From Nitrospinota bacterium (GTDB taxonomy: Bacteria; Nitrospinota_A; UBA7883; JACRLM01), in contig JADGAO010000164.1 in the NCBI GenBank assembly GCA_015231995.1, positions 1-7,771 of the forward strand: a stretch of 7,771 nucleotides of DNA, written 5' to 3'. This document shows positions 1 to 6,848 of this stretch, piece by piece. The notes beneath the pieces are model-generated. The model was given only the letters and a program-made list of their open reading frames with translations. It was not told where the DNA came from and did not search any database. The position numbers and the translations under genes were made by a program. The stretch's first letter is position 1. Every line of letters begins with the position of its first letter.

Positions 1-3
1 TTG

Positions 4-33
4 CTGTCAAACGCCTCAAATATGTGCTATAAA
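4..33 (+). promoter_or_regulatory. Candidate sigma70 promoter upstream of the 6S RNA
   Basis: A TATAAA -10 hexamer at 28-33 is preceded by TG one base upstream (25-26), giving an extended -10. A weak -35 (CTGTCA, 4-9) lies 18 bases upstream. The predicted start near 40 is about 40 nt before the 6S closing stem, so this promoter would make a 5'-extended precursor. A weaker -10-like AACAAT at 70-75 would start right at the stem (about 81) but has no good -35. Bacterial 6S genes can have more than one promoter, so both may be used. Confidence 0.3.
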
Positions 34-77
34 TTAAGCGAACGTATATATTTGCTAGAGTTGGCGGGTAACAATGT

Positions 78-272
78 TTTCCCCTGCCGCGTTCGACACT
101 GGTTGCATTTTTTTGAACCAATAAATTTCGAACGGGGGTTGTCTTGAGCCGCGAGTTGCGCAGACCCGGCGTAAAAACCGGAGAGCCTGAAAGCGGATGC
201 CGATAGCTCCCACCTGGTAATCCAGGTTCAAAAATATGGGCTGGAACGGCGCATGGCGGGGGGAGTTTTTTT
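78..272 (+). ncRNA. ssrS: 6S RNA
   Basis: This is the likely 6S RNA, the roughly 180-200 nt RNA that mimics an open promoter and binds the housekeeping RNA polymerase holoenzyme. Visible evidence: the 5' segment CCCCUGCC (81-88) pairs with GGCGGGGG (255-262) as an 8-bp closing stem with one G-U pair. Just inside it are the typical GUUCG near the 5' end (91-95) and a CGGCGCAUGGCGGGG-like 3' end, resembling the E. coli ends. The segment UUGUCUUGAGCCG (137-149) resembles the CCUGAGCCG element of E. coli 6S. A perfect hairpin ACCUGG-UAAU-CCAGGU (212-227) sits on the 3' side, where other 6S RNAs carry the central-bubble hairpin. A run of seven T (266-272) follows the stem and likely ends transcription. 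The position upstream of rny fits 6S gene order in Desulfobacterota-like genomes. There is no credible protein here; the minus-strand ORF over the region is a shadow. Exact ends are estimates. Confidence 0.85.
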
Positions 273-322
273 GCAAGTGATTTTTTTAATGAAGCCGTTC
301 GATTTTTAACGGAATCTATAGC

Positions 323-637
323 ATGCTTTTGCATCTTTTTACAGCCGGGGTTCTATTGGCCTCCGTTTCTATTGCCTGGGCGCTCATCTCGCCGGGGACA
401 TTGAAAGTGGGCGCCATGTCTGTGGCTTCGGCTGTCCGGTTCAGGGGGAAATTGTCCGTTGTGGGGGATTTTTTAAACTCCGTCCACAACGGCGCATTTG
501 TGTCAGGCCTCGCCACTCCACATCTCTTTCATGCGCCGCGCCTGGCGTGTGTGGACGATGTCCGGCTGGCGTTGACGCAGAAAATAACCAGAAAAAACTC
601 GTTGGGTTTTAACGGTTACCCTCCTTACCGGCGTTAA
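323..637 (+). CDS. Hypothetical small protein with signal-peptide-like N-terminus (doubtful)
   Basis: This is an open frame of 104 codons between the 6S RNA and rny, and I do not recognise it. The first 20 residues are hydrophobic and end in IAWA before LISPG, which looks like a secretory signal peptide cleaved near residue 20 or a single membrane segment. The rest is basic, with no motif I can name, and ends YPPYRR. The start is poorly supported: only GGA about 9 nt upstream of the ATG serves as a ribosome site. A minus-strand ORF (316-516) overlaps it and is no better. A real short secreted protein is possible; a long rny leader with a chance ORF is about as likely. If real, it would be the first gene of the rny operon, ending 76 bp before rny. 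Confidence 0.33.
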   Translation: MLLHLFTAGVLLASVSIAWALISPGTLKVGAMSVASAVRFRGKLSVVGDFLNSVHNGAFVSGLATPHLFHAPRLACVDDVRLALTQKITRKNSLGFNGYPPYRR

Positions 638-639
638 AA
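607..639 (+). repeat. Inverted repeat / hairpin at the end of the small ORF
   Basis: TTTTAAC (607-613) and GTTAAAA (633-639) are perfect inverted arms. Inside them GGT (614-616) can pair with ACC (627-629), leaving GGC as a 3-nt bulge. The hairpin covers the stop codon of the small ORF and is flanked by an A-run on its right, so on the plus strand it is a poor intrinsic terminator. It could be a processing or pause structure in the rny leader, or chance. Confidence 0.35.
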
Positions 640-658
640 ATCTTCCGGCTTCCGCTTT

Positions 659-683
659 TTGATACGCCCGCCCAGCGGGTCAA
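659..683 (+). promoter_or_regulatory. Hairpin in the rny leader
   Basis: CCCGC (667-671) and GCGGG (675-679) form a compact stem with a 3-nt loop. The flanking TTGA (659-662) and TCAA (680-683) are also complementary if the 4-nt TACG is bulged. The structure lies about 30 nt upstream of the rny start and ends before its ribosome site (GGAAAGG, 697-703). I see no clear promoter here: TTGATA at 659-664 has no -10 at proper spacing. Function unknown; it could stabilise or terminate upstream transcripts. Confidence 0.3.
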
Positions 684-713
684 CGTCAATTATGTTGGAA
701 AGGCTGGATTTCT

Positions 714-2282
714 ATGGAATTAGCTCTCGTCACGGCTTTGGCCGGGATTGTTCTGGGTTTTGCCGGTGGTTATGTTTACAGCAACCTCATCGGCTCAAAA
801 AAAACCGAGGACATGCTCGCCCTGGCCAACTCTAAAGCTCAACAGGTAACCTCCCAAGCCAAAAAAGAGGCCGAAACGATCCTCAAAGAGGCGCAACTTG
901 GCGCCAAGGAAGCCACTCTCAAAGCGCAGACGGATTTCGACTACAAGATAACCGAGCGCAAAAACGAGATCGAACAGCTCGAAAAACGTTTCCTTAGCCG
1001 CGAAAAACTTCTCGATAAGAAGCTCGAGCAGATGGAACGGCAGGAACGCGAAATGTCCAAAAAAGAAACCCGCGTCGGCGAGCTTGAGCGTTCCCTGGAG
1101 AAAAAGACGCAGGATTACGACCGGATAACGCAGGAAATATCCTCCAAGCTCCAGGAAACTGCCCAGATGACCGTGGAAGAGGCCAAAGAAGAGTTAAAGA
1201 ACAAGTTCTACGACGAGGCCCGCATCGAGGCCGGTTCGATGGCCAAAAAGATTGAAGACATGGCGAAAGCCGAAAGCGTCGAGAGAGCCCAGCGGGTAAT
1301 CGCAGAGGCCGTACAGCGTTGTTCTTCCGACTATGTCGCGGAGAACACCGTCTCCGTGGTGGACCTGCCCAACGACGAGATGAAGGGAAGAATCATCGGA
1401 AGGGAAGGCCGCAACATCCGAGCGCTGGAAGTGGCCACAGGCGTTGACCTGATAATTGACGACACGCCCAACGCGGTCATACTCTCCAGCTTCGACCCGG
1501 TGAAAAGAGAGATCGCCCGGCTTACGTTGGCCCGGCTCATCACGGACGGCAGGATACATCCCGGCAGGATAGAAGATACGGTCGAGAAGATCGGCAAGGA
1601 AGTCGGCAACCGGATGAAAGAAGAAGGCGAACGCGCCTGTTTCGAGCTTGGCCTAGACGGCATCCACCCGGAGCTTATTAAGATTCTGGGCCGTCTCATG
1701 TTCCGCACCAGCTATTCGCAGAACGTGCTTAAACACTCACTGGAGGTCGGCTACCTTGCCGGCATGATGGCCGCCGAACTTGGGCAGAACGTGAAACTGG
1801 CCAAGAGGGCCGGGCTACTGCACGACATCGGCAAAGCCGTTGACCACAACGTCGAGGGGACGCACACGCAGATAGGTTTCGACCTTGCGCGAAAACACAA
1901 CGAGCCGAAGGTAGTCCTCAACTCCATCGCGTCGCATCACGAAGACACCCCGCCGGAATCGGTGATAGCCGTGTTGGTGGCGGCGGCGGACGCGCTTTCC
2001 GCGTCACGGCCCGGAGCCAGGCGCGAGATGCTGGAGAATTACATCAAGCGGATGCAGAAACTCGAAGAGATCGGCGCATCTTTCCCCGGCGTGGAAAAAA
2101 CCTACGCGATACAGGCCGGACGCGAAATACGCGTCGTGGTCAAATCCGACCTGGTAAAAGACGCTGAGACTTTCTTCCTCGCAAAAGATATCGCAAAGAA
2201 GGTGGAAGCGGAGCTGGCGTATCCCGGCGAGATAAAAGTCACCGTCATCCGCGAAACCCGCGTGACCGACGTGGCCCGATAA
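714..2282 (+). CDS. rny: Ribonuclease Y
   Basis: RNase Y is a membrane-anchored endoribonuclease that starts mRNA decay by cutting single-stranded, often AU-rich, RNA; in many bacteria lacking RNase E it is the main degradosome nuclease. At 522 aa it has the usual family length. Domains in order: an N-terminal membrane helix (about residues 3-25); a long charged coiled coil (about 30-205, rich in K/E/Q); a KH RNA-binding domain (about 210-275) with the GXXG loop as G229-R-E-G232; and an HD domain with H341, the H370-D371 pair in LLHDIGK, and D426 as expected metal ligands, plus the conserved ADALSASRPGARRE-like segment. The C-terminal region is complete. The start at ATG 714 is chosen because it puts the membrane helix at the N-terminus and has GGAAAGG about 10 nt upstream. 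It is followed 18 bp later by ymdB, a common pairing, so the two are probably co-transcribed. No key residue is missing. Confidence 0.98.
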   Translation: MELALVTALAGIVLGFAGGYVYSNLIGSKKTEDMLALANSKAQQVTSQAKKEAETILKEAQLGAKEATLKAQTDFDYKITERKNEIEQLEKRFLSREKLLDKKLEQMERQEREMSKKETRVGELERSLEKKTQDYDRITQEISSKLQETAQMTVEEAKEELKNKFYDEARIEAGSMAKKIEDMAKAESVERAQRVIAEAVQRCSSDYVAENTVSVVDLPNDEMKGRIIGREGRNIRALEVATGVDLIIDDTPNAVILSSFDPVKREIARLTLARLITDGRIHPGRIEDTVEKIGKEVGNRMKEEGERACFELGLDGIHPELIKILGRLMFRTSYSQNVLKHSLEVGYLAGMMAAELGQNVKLAKRAGLLHDIGKAVDHNVEGTHTQIGFDLARKHNEPKVVLNSIASHHEDTPPESVIAVLVAAADALSASRPGARREMLENYIKRMQKLEEIGASFPGVEKTYAIQAGREIRVVVKSDLVKDAETFFLAKDIAKKVEAELAYPGEIKVTVIRETRVTDVAR

Positions 2283-2300
2283 CCCCGGCGCATAGCGGAA

Positions 2301-3083
2301 ATGAAAATACTTTTCATCGGGGACGTTTTCGGAAAATCGGGCAGACGCGCGTTGAAGACCGGGCTTGCCAACGTGGTGGCGATGTTCAAGGCCGATTTTG
2401 TCATCGCCAACTGCGAAAACCTCGCAGGCGGATTCGGCTTTACGAAGGAGACTCTCAACGAGGTGCTCTCCACCGGGGTGGACGCTGTCACCACCGGCAA
2501 CCATGTGTGGGACAAAAAAGAGGCTCTCGACATAACCGCTTCCGACCATCGTGTTTTGCGTCCGGCCAATTACCCCGATGGCGTGCCCGGCCGGGGTTCG
2601 GGCGTGTTCACTTCCAAATCCGGCGTGAAAGTGGGCGTGATAAACCTGATGGGACGGGTTTTCATGGATTCGCTCGACTGCCCCTTCAAGGCCGCCGAAC
2701 GCGAACTTGCGAAAGTTTCCCTCGACGCGAAAATTATCCTTGTGGACATACACGCCGAAGCCACGTCGGAAAAACAGGCGATGGGGCATCTGCTCGACGG
2801 CAGGGTCACCGCAGTTGTCGGCACGCATACGCATGTGCAAACGGCTGACGAACGGCTGTTAATGCGCGGAACCGCGTTCATAACCGACGTGGGGATGACC
2901 GGGCCGATTCATTCAATAATCGGCGTGCGGCCGGAGATCATAATGAAACGGTTCATGCTCAAGCTCCCCGAACGCTTCGAAGAAGCCCACGGCCCCGCCC
3001 AGTTCAACGCCGTGCTTGTGGAAGTGGACGATGAGACAGGAAAGGCGAAGGGGATAAAGAGGATACAGACAAGCGAGGAGTGA
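2301..3083 (+). CDS. ymdB: YmdB-family (TIGR00282) metallophosphoesterase
   Basis: This is a cytosolic calcineurin-like phosphoesterase of the YmdB family. B. subtilis YmdB hydrolyses 2',3'-cyclic nucleotides and influences biofilm and motility gene choice; the substrate here is inferred only from the family. At 260 aa it is of normal length. The di-metal ligand set is intact: D8 in GDVFG, E39-N40 in NCENLAGGFG, N67-H68 in TTGNHVWD, H151 in DIHAEATSEK, and H176 and H178 in VVGTHTHVQTAD, followed by TDVGMTGP. The ATG lies 18 bp after the rny stop, with only a weak GCGGA-type site, so translational coupling to rny is likely. The RNase Y/YmdB pairing supports a joint role in RNA turnover or signalling. 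In related genomes other housekeeping genes often follow; here a restriction gene does. Confidence 0.96.
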   Translation: MKILFIGDVFGKSGRRALKTGLANVVAMFKADFVIANCENLAGGFGFTKETLNEVLSTGVDAVTTGNHVWDKKEALDITASDHRVLRPANYPDGVPGRGSGVFTSKSGVKVGVINLMGRVFMDSLDCPFKAAERELAKVSLDAKIILVDIHAEATSEKQAMGHLLDGRVTAVVGTHTHVQTADERLLMRGTAFITDVGMTGPIHSIIGVRPEIIMKRFMLKLPERFEEAHGPAQFNAVLVEVDDETGKAKGIKRIQTSEE

Positions 3084-3099
3084 GGATTTGTATTATCCT
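3066..3099 (+). promoter_or_regulatory. Candidate promoter with overlapping inverted repeat before the restriction gene
   Basis: TATTAT (3091-3096) matches the -10 consensus at five of six positions; a weak CAGACA (3066-3071, 4/6) lies 19 bases upstream, inside the end of ymdB. The -10 is enclosed by an inverted repeat, AGGAT (3083-3087) and ATCCT (3095-3099). That arrangement could be a small operator on the promoter of the restriction gene, but the arms are only 5 bp and may be chance. No terminator separates ymdB from the restriction gene, so read-through from the rny operon is also possible. Confidence 0.3.
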
Positions 3100-3129
3100 A
3101 GCTGTTATTGATCTTAGGACATGGATAGC

Positions 3130-3134
3130 AGGAG
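3130..3134 (+). promoter_or_regulatory. Ribosome binding site deciding the restriction gene start
   Basis: AGGAG lies 4 nt before the ATG at 3139. The upstream in-frame ATG at 3121 has only AGGA one nt away, too close to work. The Shine-Dalgarno therefore favours 3139, which removes six residues from the longest reading. Confidence 0.55.
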
Positions 3135-3138
3135 TCCC

Positions 3139-6100
3139 ATGAGTTCCAGTCATTGGAGAACATATCTTGGCGAGATGGAGCGCTCGCTTTGCCGTGGGGA
3201 CTCCACAGAGCATACCCACCGCCCTGCGTTAAAAACCCTTATCGAACAACTTGGCGCAGGGCTCACCGCCACCAACGAACCAAAACAGTGCGACGCTGGC
3301 GCTCCTGATTTTATCGTCATGCGAGGCGAGGTCCCTATCGGCTATGTTGAGGCGAAGGATGTCGGAAAAAGCCTCGATGTGACGGAAAAATCCGAACAAC
3401 TCGAACGATACCGCGAGGGTCTCTCCAACCTGATACTAACGGACTATCTGGAGTTCCGCTGGTATCGTGATGGCGAGTTGGCGATGGAACCGGCGCGTAT
3501 CGCAAGGGCGGACTCGAAGGGAAATCTCACACTCGACATCGAGGGGGTAAAACACGCCGAATCGTTGTTCGAATCGTTTTTCATTGCCAAGGCTGTCACC
3601 GTCTCGTCGCCAAGGGAACTGGCCGAGCGGATGGCGCGGATTGCCCGGTTACTTCAAGACGCCATCGGCAAGGCGATGAAAACCGAATCGAAAGAGACCG
3701 GCCCGCTCCACAGCCAGTTGGAAGGTTTCCATCGTGTCCTTCTACACGATCTCACCGAAGCGCAGTTTGCGGACATGTACGCGCAAACCGTCTGTTATGG
3801 CCTATTCGCCGCTCGCACAAATCACACTGGTCAAGAGCGGTTCACCCGCCAACATGCGCCGTATGAACTGCCTAATACCAACCCGTTTCTTAAAAAGCTG
3901 TTCTCACAGATTGCCGGGCCGGATATGGCGGAAAGCATCGCATGGGCGGTGGACAACCTGACGGAACTGCTGAACGCCGCCGATATCGGCGCGATTCTGA
4001 GAGATTTCGGCAGACGCACACTGAGGCAAGACCCTGTGGTGCATTTTTACGAAACATTCCTTGCCGCCTACGACCCAAGGATGCGGGAACTGCGCGGCGT
4101 CTATTACACCCCGGAGCCGGTGGTCTCTTATATCGTCCGTTCCATTGACCATATTTTGAAGAGCGACTTCGGGCTGGAACAGGGATTGGCCGATCATTCC
4201 CGTGTGGAAGTGGATACTGGCTCTGGTAAAAAGACTGTACACAAAGTCCAGATACTCGACCCATCTACAGGAACGGGAACTTTCCTGCATGGCGTGGTTG
4301 ACCACATTCACGAGACTTTCAAGGGCGCCAAGGGAATGTGGTCCGGCTATGTCGCCACAGAGCTTTTGCCACGCCTGTACGGGTTCGAATTGTTGATGGC
4401 CCCTTACGCTGTGGCGCATATGAAACTTGGCATTCAGTTGGCTGAAACCGGATACGATTTCAAAAGCGGCGAGCGGTTGAATGTTTATCTCACCAATACG
4501 CTTGAAGAGGCGGTTGTCCTTCAAAATCCGGGGGCATTTGACCGTTTCCTCAACGAGGAACGAGACGCCGCCAACCGTGTGAAAAAAGACGCGCCAGTGA
4601 TGGTGGTTTTGGGCAACCCCCCATACTCTGGTCACTCCGCCAACATAGGCCAATGGATGACCAATCTTTTGCGTGGCGTTGACAGCACAGCGAAAGTATC
4701 GAAAACGCACAGCTATTTTCACGTTGATGGTAAAGAGCTTGGCGAGCGGAACCCAAAATGGCTCAACGACGACTATGTGAAATTCATCCGGTTCGCCCAG
4801 TGGAGAATCGAGCAGACTGGTTATGGGGTTTTAGGTTTTATCACCAACCACGGGTATCTGGATAATCCGACCTTCCGTGGAATGCGCCAGAGCCTGATGG
4901 ACACTTTCGATGACATTTACATTCTAGACCTGCACGGCAACGCCAAGAAGAAGGAGACGGCCCCGGATGGCGGTGAAGACAAGAATGTTTTCGACATCCA
5001 GCAGGGAGTCTCCATTGGTATTTTCGTGAAGAGGAAAGGGAAAAAGACGACACCGGCAACTGTCCGCCATGCCGACCTTTGGGGAGCGCGGGAGAAGAAA
5101 GACTCCGCCGGACGAATAATAAGTGGAAAGTACGCATGGCTGGCGGAAAAGGATGTTTCTTCAACCAGGTGGAAGAAATTGAAGCCACATACGCCACATT
5201 ACCTTTTCATCCCCCAGGACGAACGGTTGCGAAAGGAGTACGAAGCAGGCTGGTCAATTAAAGAAATCATGCCAGTAAACAGTGTGGGTATAACTACCGC
5301 CCGCGACGATCTTACTATTGCATTTGATGAAGAAGAGATATGGAAGAGGGTAAAGGATTTCGCCAGATTGCCGGTGGAGGAGGCGCGGTCGAAATACGAT
5401 TTGGGAAATGACGCCCAAGACTGGAAGGTCTCGCTCGCCCAAGAGGATCTGCGAAAGAGCGGATTGAAGAAAGAACTGCTGAAGCCTGTTTTGTATCGCC
5501 CGTTTGATACGCGGAACACTTATTACACGGGAGCTTCAAGAGGATTCCATTGCAGGACGCGCGAAGATGTCATGCGCCACATGCTGGCGGGGAGAAATTT
5601 GGGGCTTTGCACAACGCGCTCGATTGAAATTGGCAGAGGTTGGGAACATTCTTTTTGCACGAAAAATCTGATTCAACATCATACTGTTTCAATAAAGGAG
5701 GTGAATTATCTTTTCCCCCTCTACCTCTACCCCAACAAAAAAACAAACGGTGATATATTCACCAACGGGTTGGCGAAACATGTGAATCTCGCCCCAGAGT
5801 TTATCGCCGAGTTTGAACAAAAACTCTCCATAAAATTCATACCGGATGGCAAGGGGACGCTTCGCAAAACCTTTGGGCCGGAGGATGTGTTCCACTACAT
5901 CTACGCGATTTTCCATTCCCCTACATATCGTGACCGCTACGCCCCATTCCTGAAAGGCGATTTCCCCCGTGTGCCGCTTACCGCCAATGTGGAACTGTTT
6001 AAAAAACTGGCGAGACTTGGCGAACGGTTGACGGCTTTACACCTGATGGAAGCAAGCGGCTCTGCGCTTCCATTATTTCCAGTGATGGGGGACGGCGTTG

Positions 6101-6384
6101 TCGAAAAACCCCGTTACACCCAGCCAGGAGATGGGGCGGATGAAGGCAGGGTTTTTATCAACAAGACACAATACTTTGCGCCGGTTCCGCCGGAGGTCTG
6201 GAATTTCCACGTTGGCGGTTATCAGGTGGCGGAGAAGTGGTTGAAAGACAGGAAAGGCCGACAGCTATCTTTTGTGGAGCTTGAACATTACCGCAAAACC
6301 ATCGCCGCGCTTGCGGAAACAATCGCACTGATGGGCGAGATAGACACCGCCGTCGAAGAACATGCAGGTTGGCCTATCGGTTAA
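3139..6384 (+). CDS. Type ISP/IIG-like restriction-modification enzyme (nuclease + N6-adenine methyltransferase, no helicase)
   Basis: This single-chain restriction-modification protein (1081 aa from ATG 3139; 1087 from ATG 3121) would methylate adenine in its own recognition site and cut unmodified DNA such as phage. Residues are counted from 3139. The N-terminal nuclease (about 1-170) has a PD-(D/E)XK core: P56-D57, then E71-A-K73 in YVEAKD, followed by a DYLEFRWYRDGE-like segment typical of type ISP nucleases. A helical linker (about 170-310) follows. The methyltransferase has GVYYTP (320-325), SAM-binding motif I DPSTGTGTF (374-382) and catalytic motif IV NPPY (493-496). The C-terminal half matches type ISP C-terminal/target-recognition signatures: YRPFDTRNTYYTG, FHYIYAIFHSPTYRDRYAPF and a final GGYQVAEKWLKDRKGR block. 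Classical type ISP enzymes (LlaGI, LlaBIII; about 1,570 aa) carry a RecA-like helicase between nuclease and methyltransferase; none is present here, so it probably acts like a type IIG/IIL enzyme. Frame is intact and no separate specificity subunit is nearby. It is likely acquired cargo. Confidence 0.93.
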   Translation: MSSSHWRTYLGEMERSLCRGDSTEHTHRPALKTLIEQLGAGLTATNEPKQCDAGAPDFIVMRGEVPIGYVEAKDVGKSLDVTEKSEQLERYREGLSNLILTDYLEFRWYRDGELAMEPARIARADSKGNLTLDIEGVKHAESLFESFFIAKAVTVSSPRELAERMARIARLLQDAIGKAMKTESKETGPLHSQLEGFHRVLLHDLTEAQFADMYAQTVCYGLFAARTNHTGQERFTRQHAPYELPNTNPFLKKLFSQIAGPDMAESIAWAVDNLTELLNAADIGAILRDFGRRTLRQDPVVHFYETFLAAYDPRMRELRGVYYTPEPVVSYIVRSIDHILKSDFGLEQGLADHSRVEVDTGSGKKTVHKVQILDPSTGTGTFLHGVVDHIHETFKGAKGMWSGYVATELLPRLYGFELLMAPYAVAHMKLGIQLAETGYDFKSGERLNVYLTNTLEEAVVLQNPGAFDRFLNEERDAANRVKKDAPVMVVLGNPPYSGHSANIGQWMTNLLRGVDSTAKVSKTHSYFHVDGKELGERNPKWLNDDYVKFIRFAQWRIEQTGYGVLGFITNHGYLDNPTFRGMRQSLMDTFDDIYILDLHGNAKKKETAPDGGEDKNVFDIQQGVSIGIFVKRKGKKTTPATVRHADLWGAREKKDSAGRIISGKYAWLAEKDVSSTRWKKLKPHTPHYLFIPQDERLRKEYEAGWSIKEIMPVNSVGITTARDDLTIAFDEEEIWKRVKDFARLPVEEARSKYDLGNDAQDWKVSLAQEDLRKSGLKKELLKPVLYRPFDTRNTYYTGASRGFHCRTREDVMRHMLAGRNLGLCTTRSIEIGRGWEHSFCTKNLIQHHTVSIKEVNYLFPLYLYPNKKTNGDIFTNGLAKHVNLAPEFIAEFEQKLSIKFIPDGKGTLRKTFGPEDVFHYIYAIFHSPTYRDRYAPFLKGDFPRVPLTANVELFKKLARLGERLTALHLMEASGSALPLFPVMGDGVVEKPRYTQPGDGADEGRVFINKTQYFAPVPPEVWNFHVGGYQVAEKWLKDRKGRQLSFVELEHYRKTIAALAETIALMGEIDTAVEEHAGWPIG

Positions 6385-6387
6385 ATT

Positions 6388-6431
6388 AAAAAACCCCTCG
6401 GCCCTTTGGGCGCTCCTCTTTTGTGAGGAGT
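6388..6431 (-). terminator. Rho-independent terminator for the minus-strand lipoprotein gene
   Basis: Read on the minus strand, ACTCCTC (6431-6425) can pair with GAGGAG (6418-6413), or alternatively with GAGGGGT (6399-6393). A small GCCC-AAA-GGGC hairpin (6411-6401) lies between, and a run of six T (6393-6388) follows. The stem plus T-run makes a good terminator for leftward transcription. On the plus strand no T-run follows the hairpin, so it is not a strong terminator for the restriction gene, whose stop is at 6382-6384. Confidence 0.6.
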
Positions 6432-6474
6432 GGTAAAGGATTTGGCGGGGTGAAGAACACCGCCGCCGAGCTTA

Positions 6475-6819
6475 TTACAGCCGCCTCCCCGGCGGCGCTC
6501 CAGCAAGCTCAGGGTAAGCTCCGCCGAAGAAACTATCAGAGTTTGTCATTCTGAGCGTAATGTCATTCTGAGCGATAGCGAAGAATCTCTCCTCAACTTC
6601 GGAATACGGGTTAAAAAGATCTTCAATAAAAACATTAATGTCATCGGGATCGTTCGGATCATTAAACCCATCGCGGCTAGGTTCAGGGTCAACCTGGATT
6701 GAAGGAACAAGGTTCGGGTCATCGGTAGTGGTGGTAGTATTCGAGCCACCGCCATAGCCACAGGCCGCCAAAGCGGTTGAAAGAGTCAGAACCGCAGAGA
6801 GTTTAAATCCACTTTTCAT
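6475..6819 (-). CDS. Small lipoprotein, hypothetical, with repeat-derived C-terminus
   Basis: This predicted secreted lipoprotein of 114 aa has no recognised function. A positively charged start (MKSGFK), a hydrophobic stretch and the lipobox L17-A-A-C20 show a type II signal peptide; Cys20 would be lipidated and, with G at +2, the protein would probably go to the outer membrane. The mature part has a GGG/T5 linker and a low-complexity acidic region (DPNDPDD, about residues 54-60). From about residue 76 (EERFFAIAQNDITLRMTN) the chain is encoded by a dispersed DNA repeat, and the last residues, AGAPPGRRL, by a GC-rich hairpin region, so the original C-terminus has probably been replaced or the gene truncated. 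ATG 6819 is chosen over a TTG at 6837 because a strong site (AGGAAAAGGGGAG) lies immediately upstream of it. It converges on the restriction gene with a terminator between. A remnant rather than a working gene is possible. Confidence 0.65.
   Translation of the reverse strand: MKSGFKLSAVLTLSTALAACGYGGGSNTTTTTDDPNLVPSIQVDPEPSRDGFNDPNDPDDINVFIEDLFNPYSEVEERFFAIAQNDITLRMTNSDSFFGGAYPELAGAPPGRRL
6480..6496. repeat. GC-rich hairpin at the lipoprotein 3' end
   Basis: GCCGCC (6480-6485) and GGCGGC (6491-6496) form a perfect 6-bp stem around TCCCC. It encodes the PPGRR end of the lipoprotein and lies beside an AAGCTCAGGGTAAGCTC segment (6505-6521) that resembles the widespread AAGCTCAGGGTGA intergenic repeat motif. 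It is probably part of the same repeat cluster. Confidence 0.4.
6544..6590. repeat. Dispersed repeat with two copies of TGTCATTCTGAGCG
   Basis: The 14-mer TGTCATTCTGAGCG occurs at 6544-6557 and again at 6561-6574, separated by TAA. The second copy continues into ATAGCGAAGAATCT (6575-6588). This closely resembles the TGTCATTCTGAGCGAAGCGAAGAATCT-type dispersed repeat found between genes in many environmental bacteria (recalled, not searched). Here it sits inside the lipoprotein reading frame on the minus strand without breaking it. Confidence 0.75.
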
Positions 6820-6832
6820 GGCTCCCCTTTTC
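6820..6832 (-). promoter_or_regulatory. Ribosome binding site of the lipoprotein gene
   Basis: On the minus strand an AGGAAAAGGGGAG-type purine stretch lies directly upstream of ATG 6819, with AAGGGGAG ending 2 nt before the start and AGGA further up. It decides the start, since the alternative TTG at 6837 would place this site inside the gene. Confidence 0.55.
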
Positions 6833-6848
6833 CTCAAAAATAATCTGG

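Noticed and set aside
55..276. Minus-strand ORF over the 6S region
   Set aside because: The region folds with 6S features and the frame has no protein-like pattern or ribosome site.
2004..2840. Long minus-strand ORF (278 codons) opposite the rny/ymdB junction
   Set aside because: It lies antisense to two certain genes, is rich in H/F/G as expected of a shadow frame, and has no recognisable domain or good ribosome site.
4219..4236. GSGKKT resembling a Walker A motif in the restriction enzyme
   Set aside because: It sits in a loop just before methyltransferase motif I (DPSTGTGTF), with no Walker B or other helicase motifs after it, so it does not show an ATPase domain.
3904..4722. Minus-strand ORF of 272 codons opposite the methyltransferase region
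   Set aside because: It overlaps the best conserved part of the restriction gene, including NPPY and motif I; it is a shadow frame with no motif.
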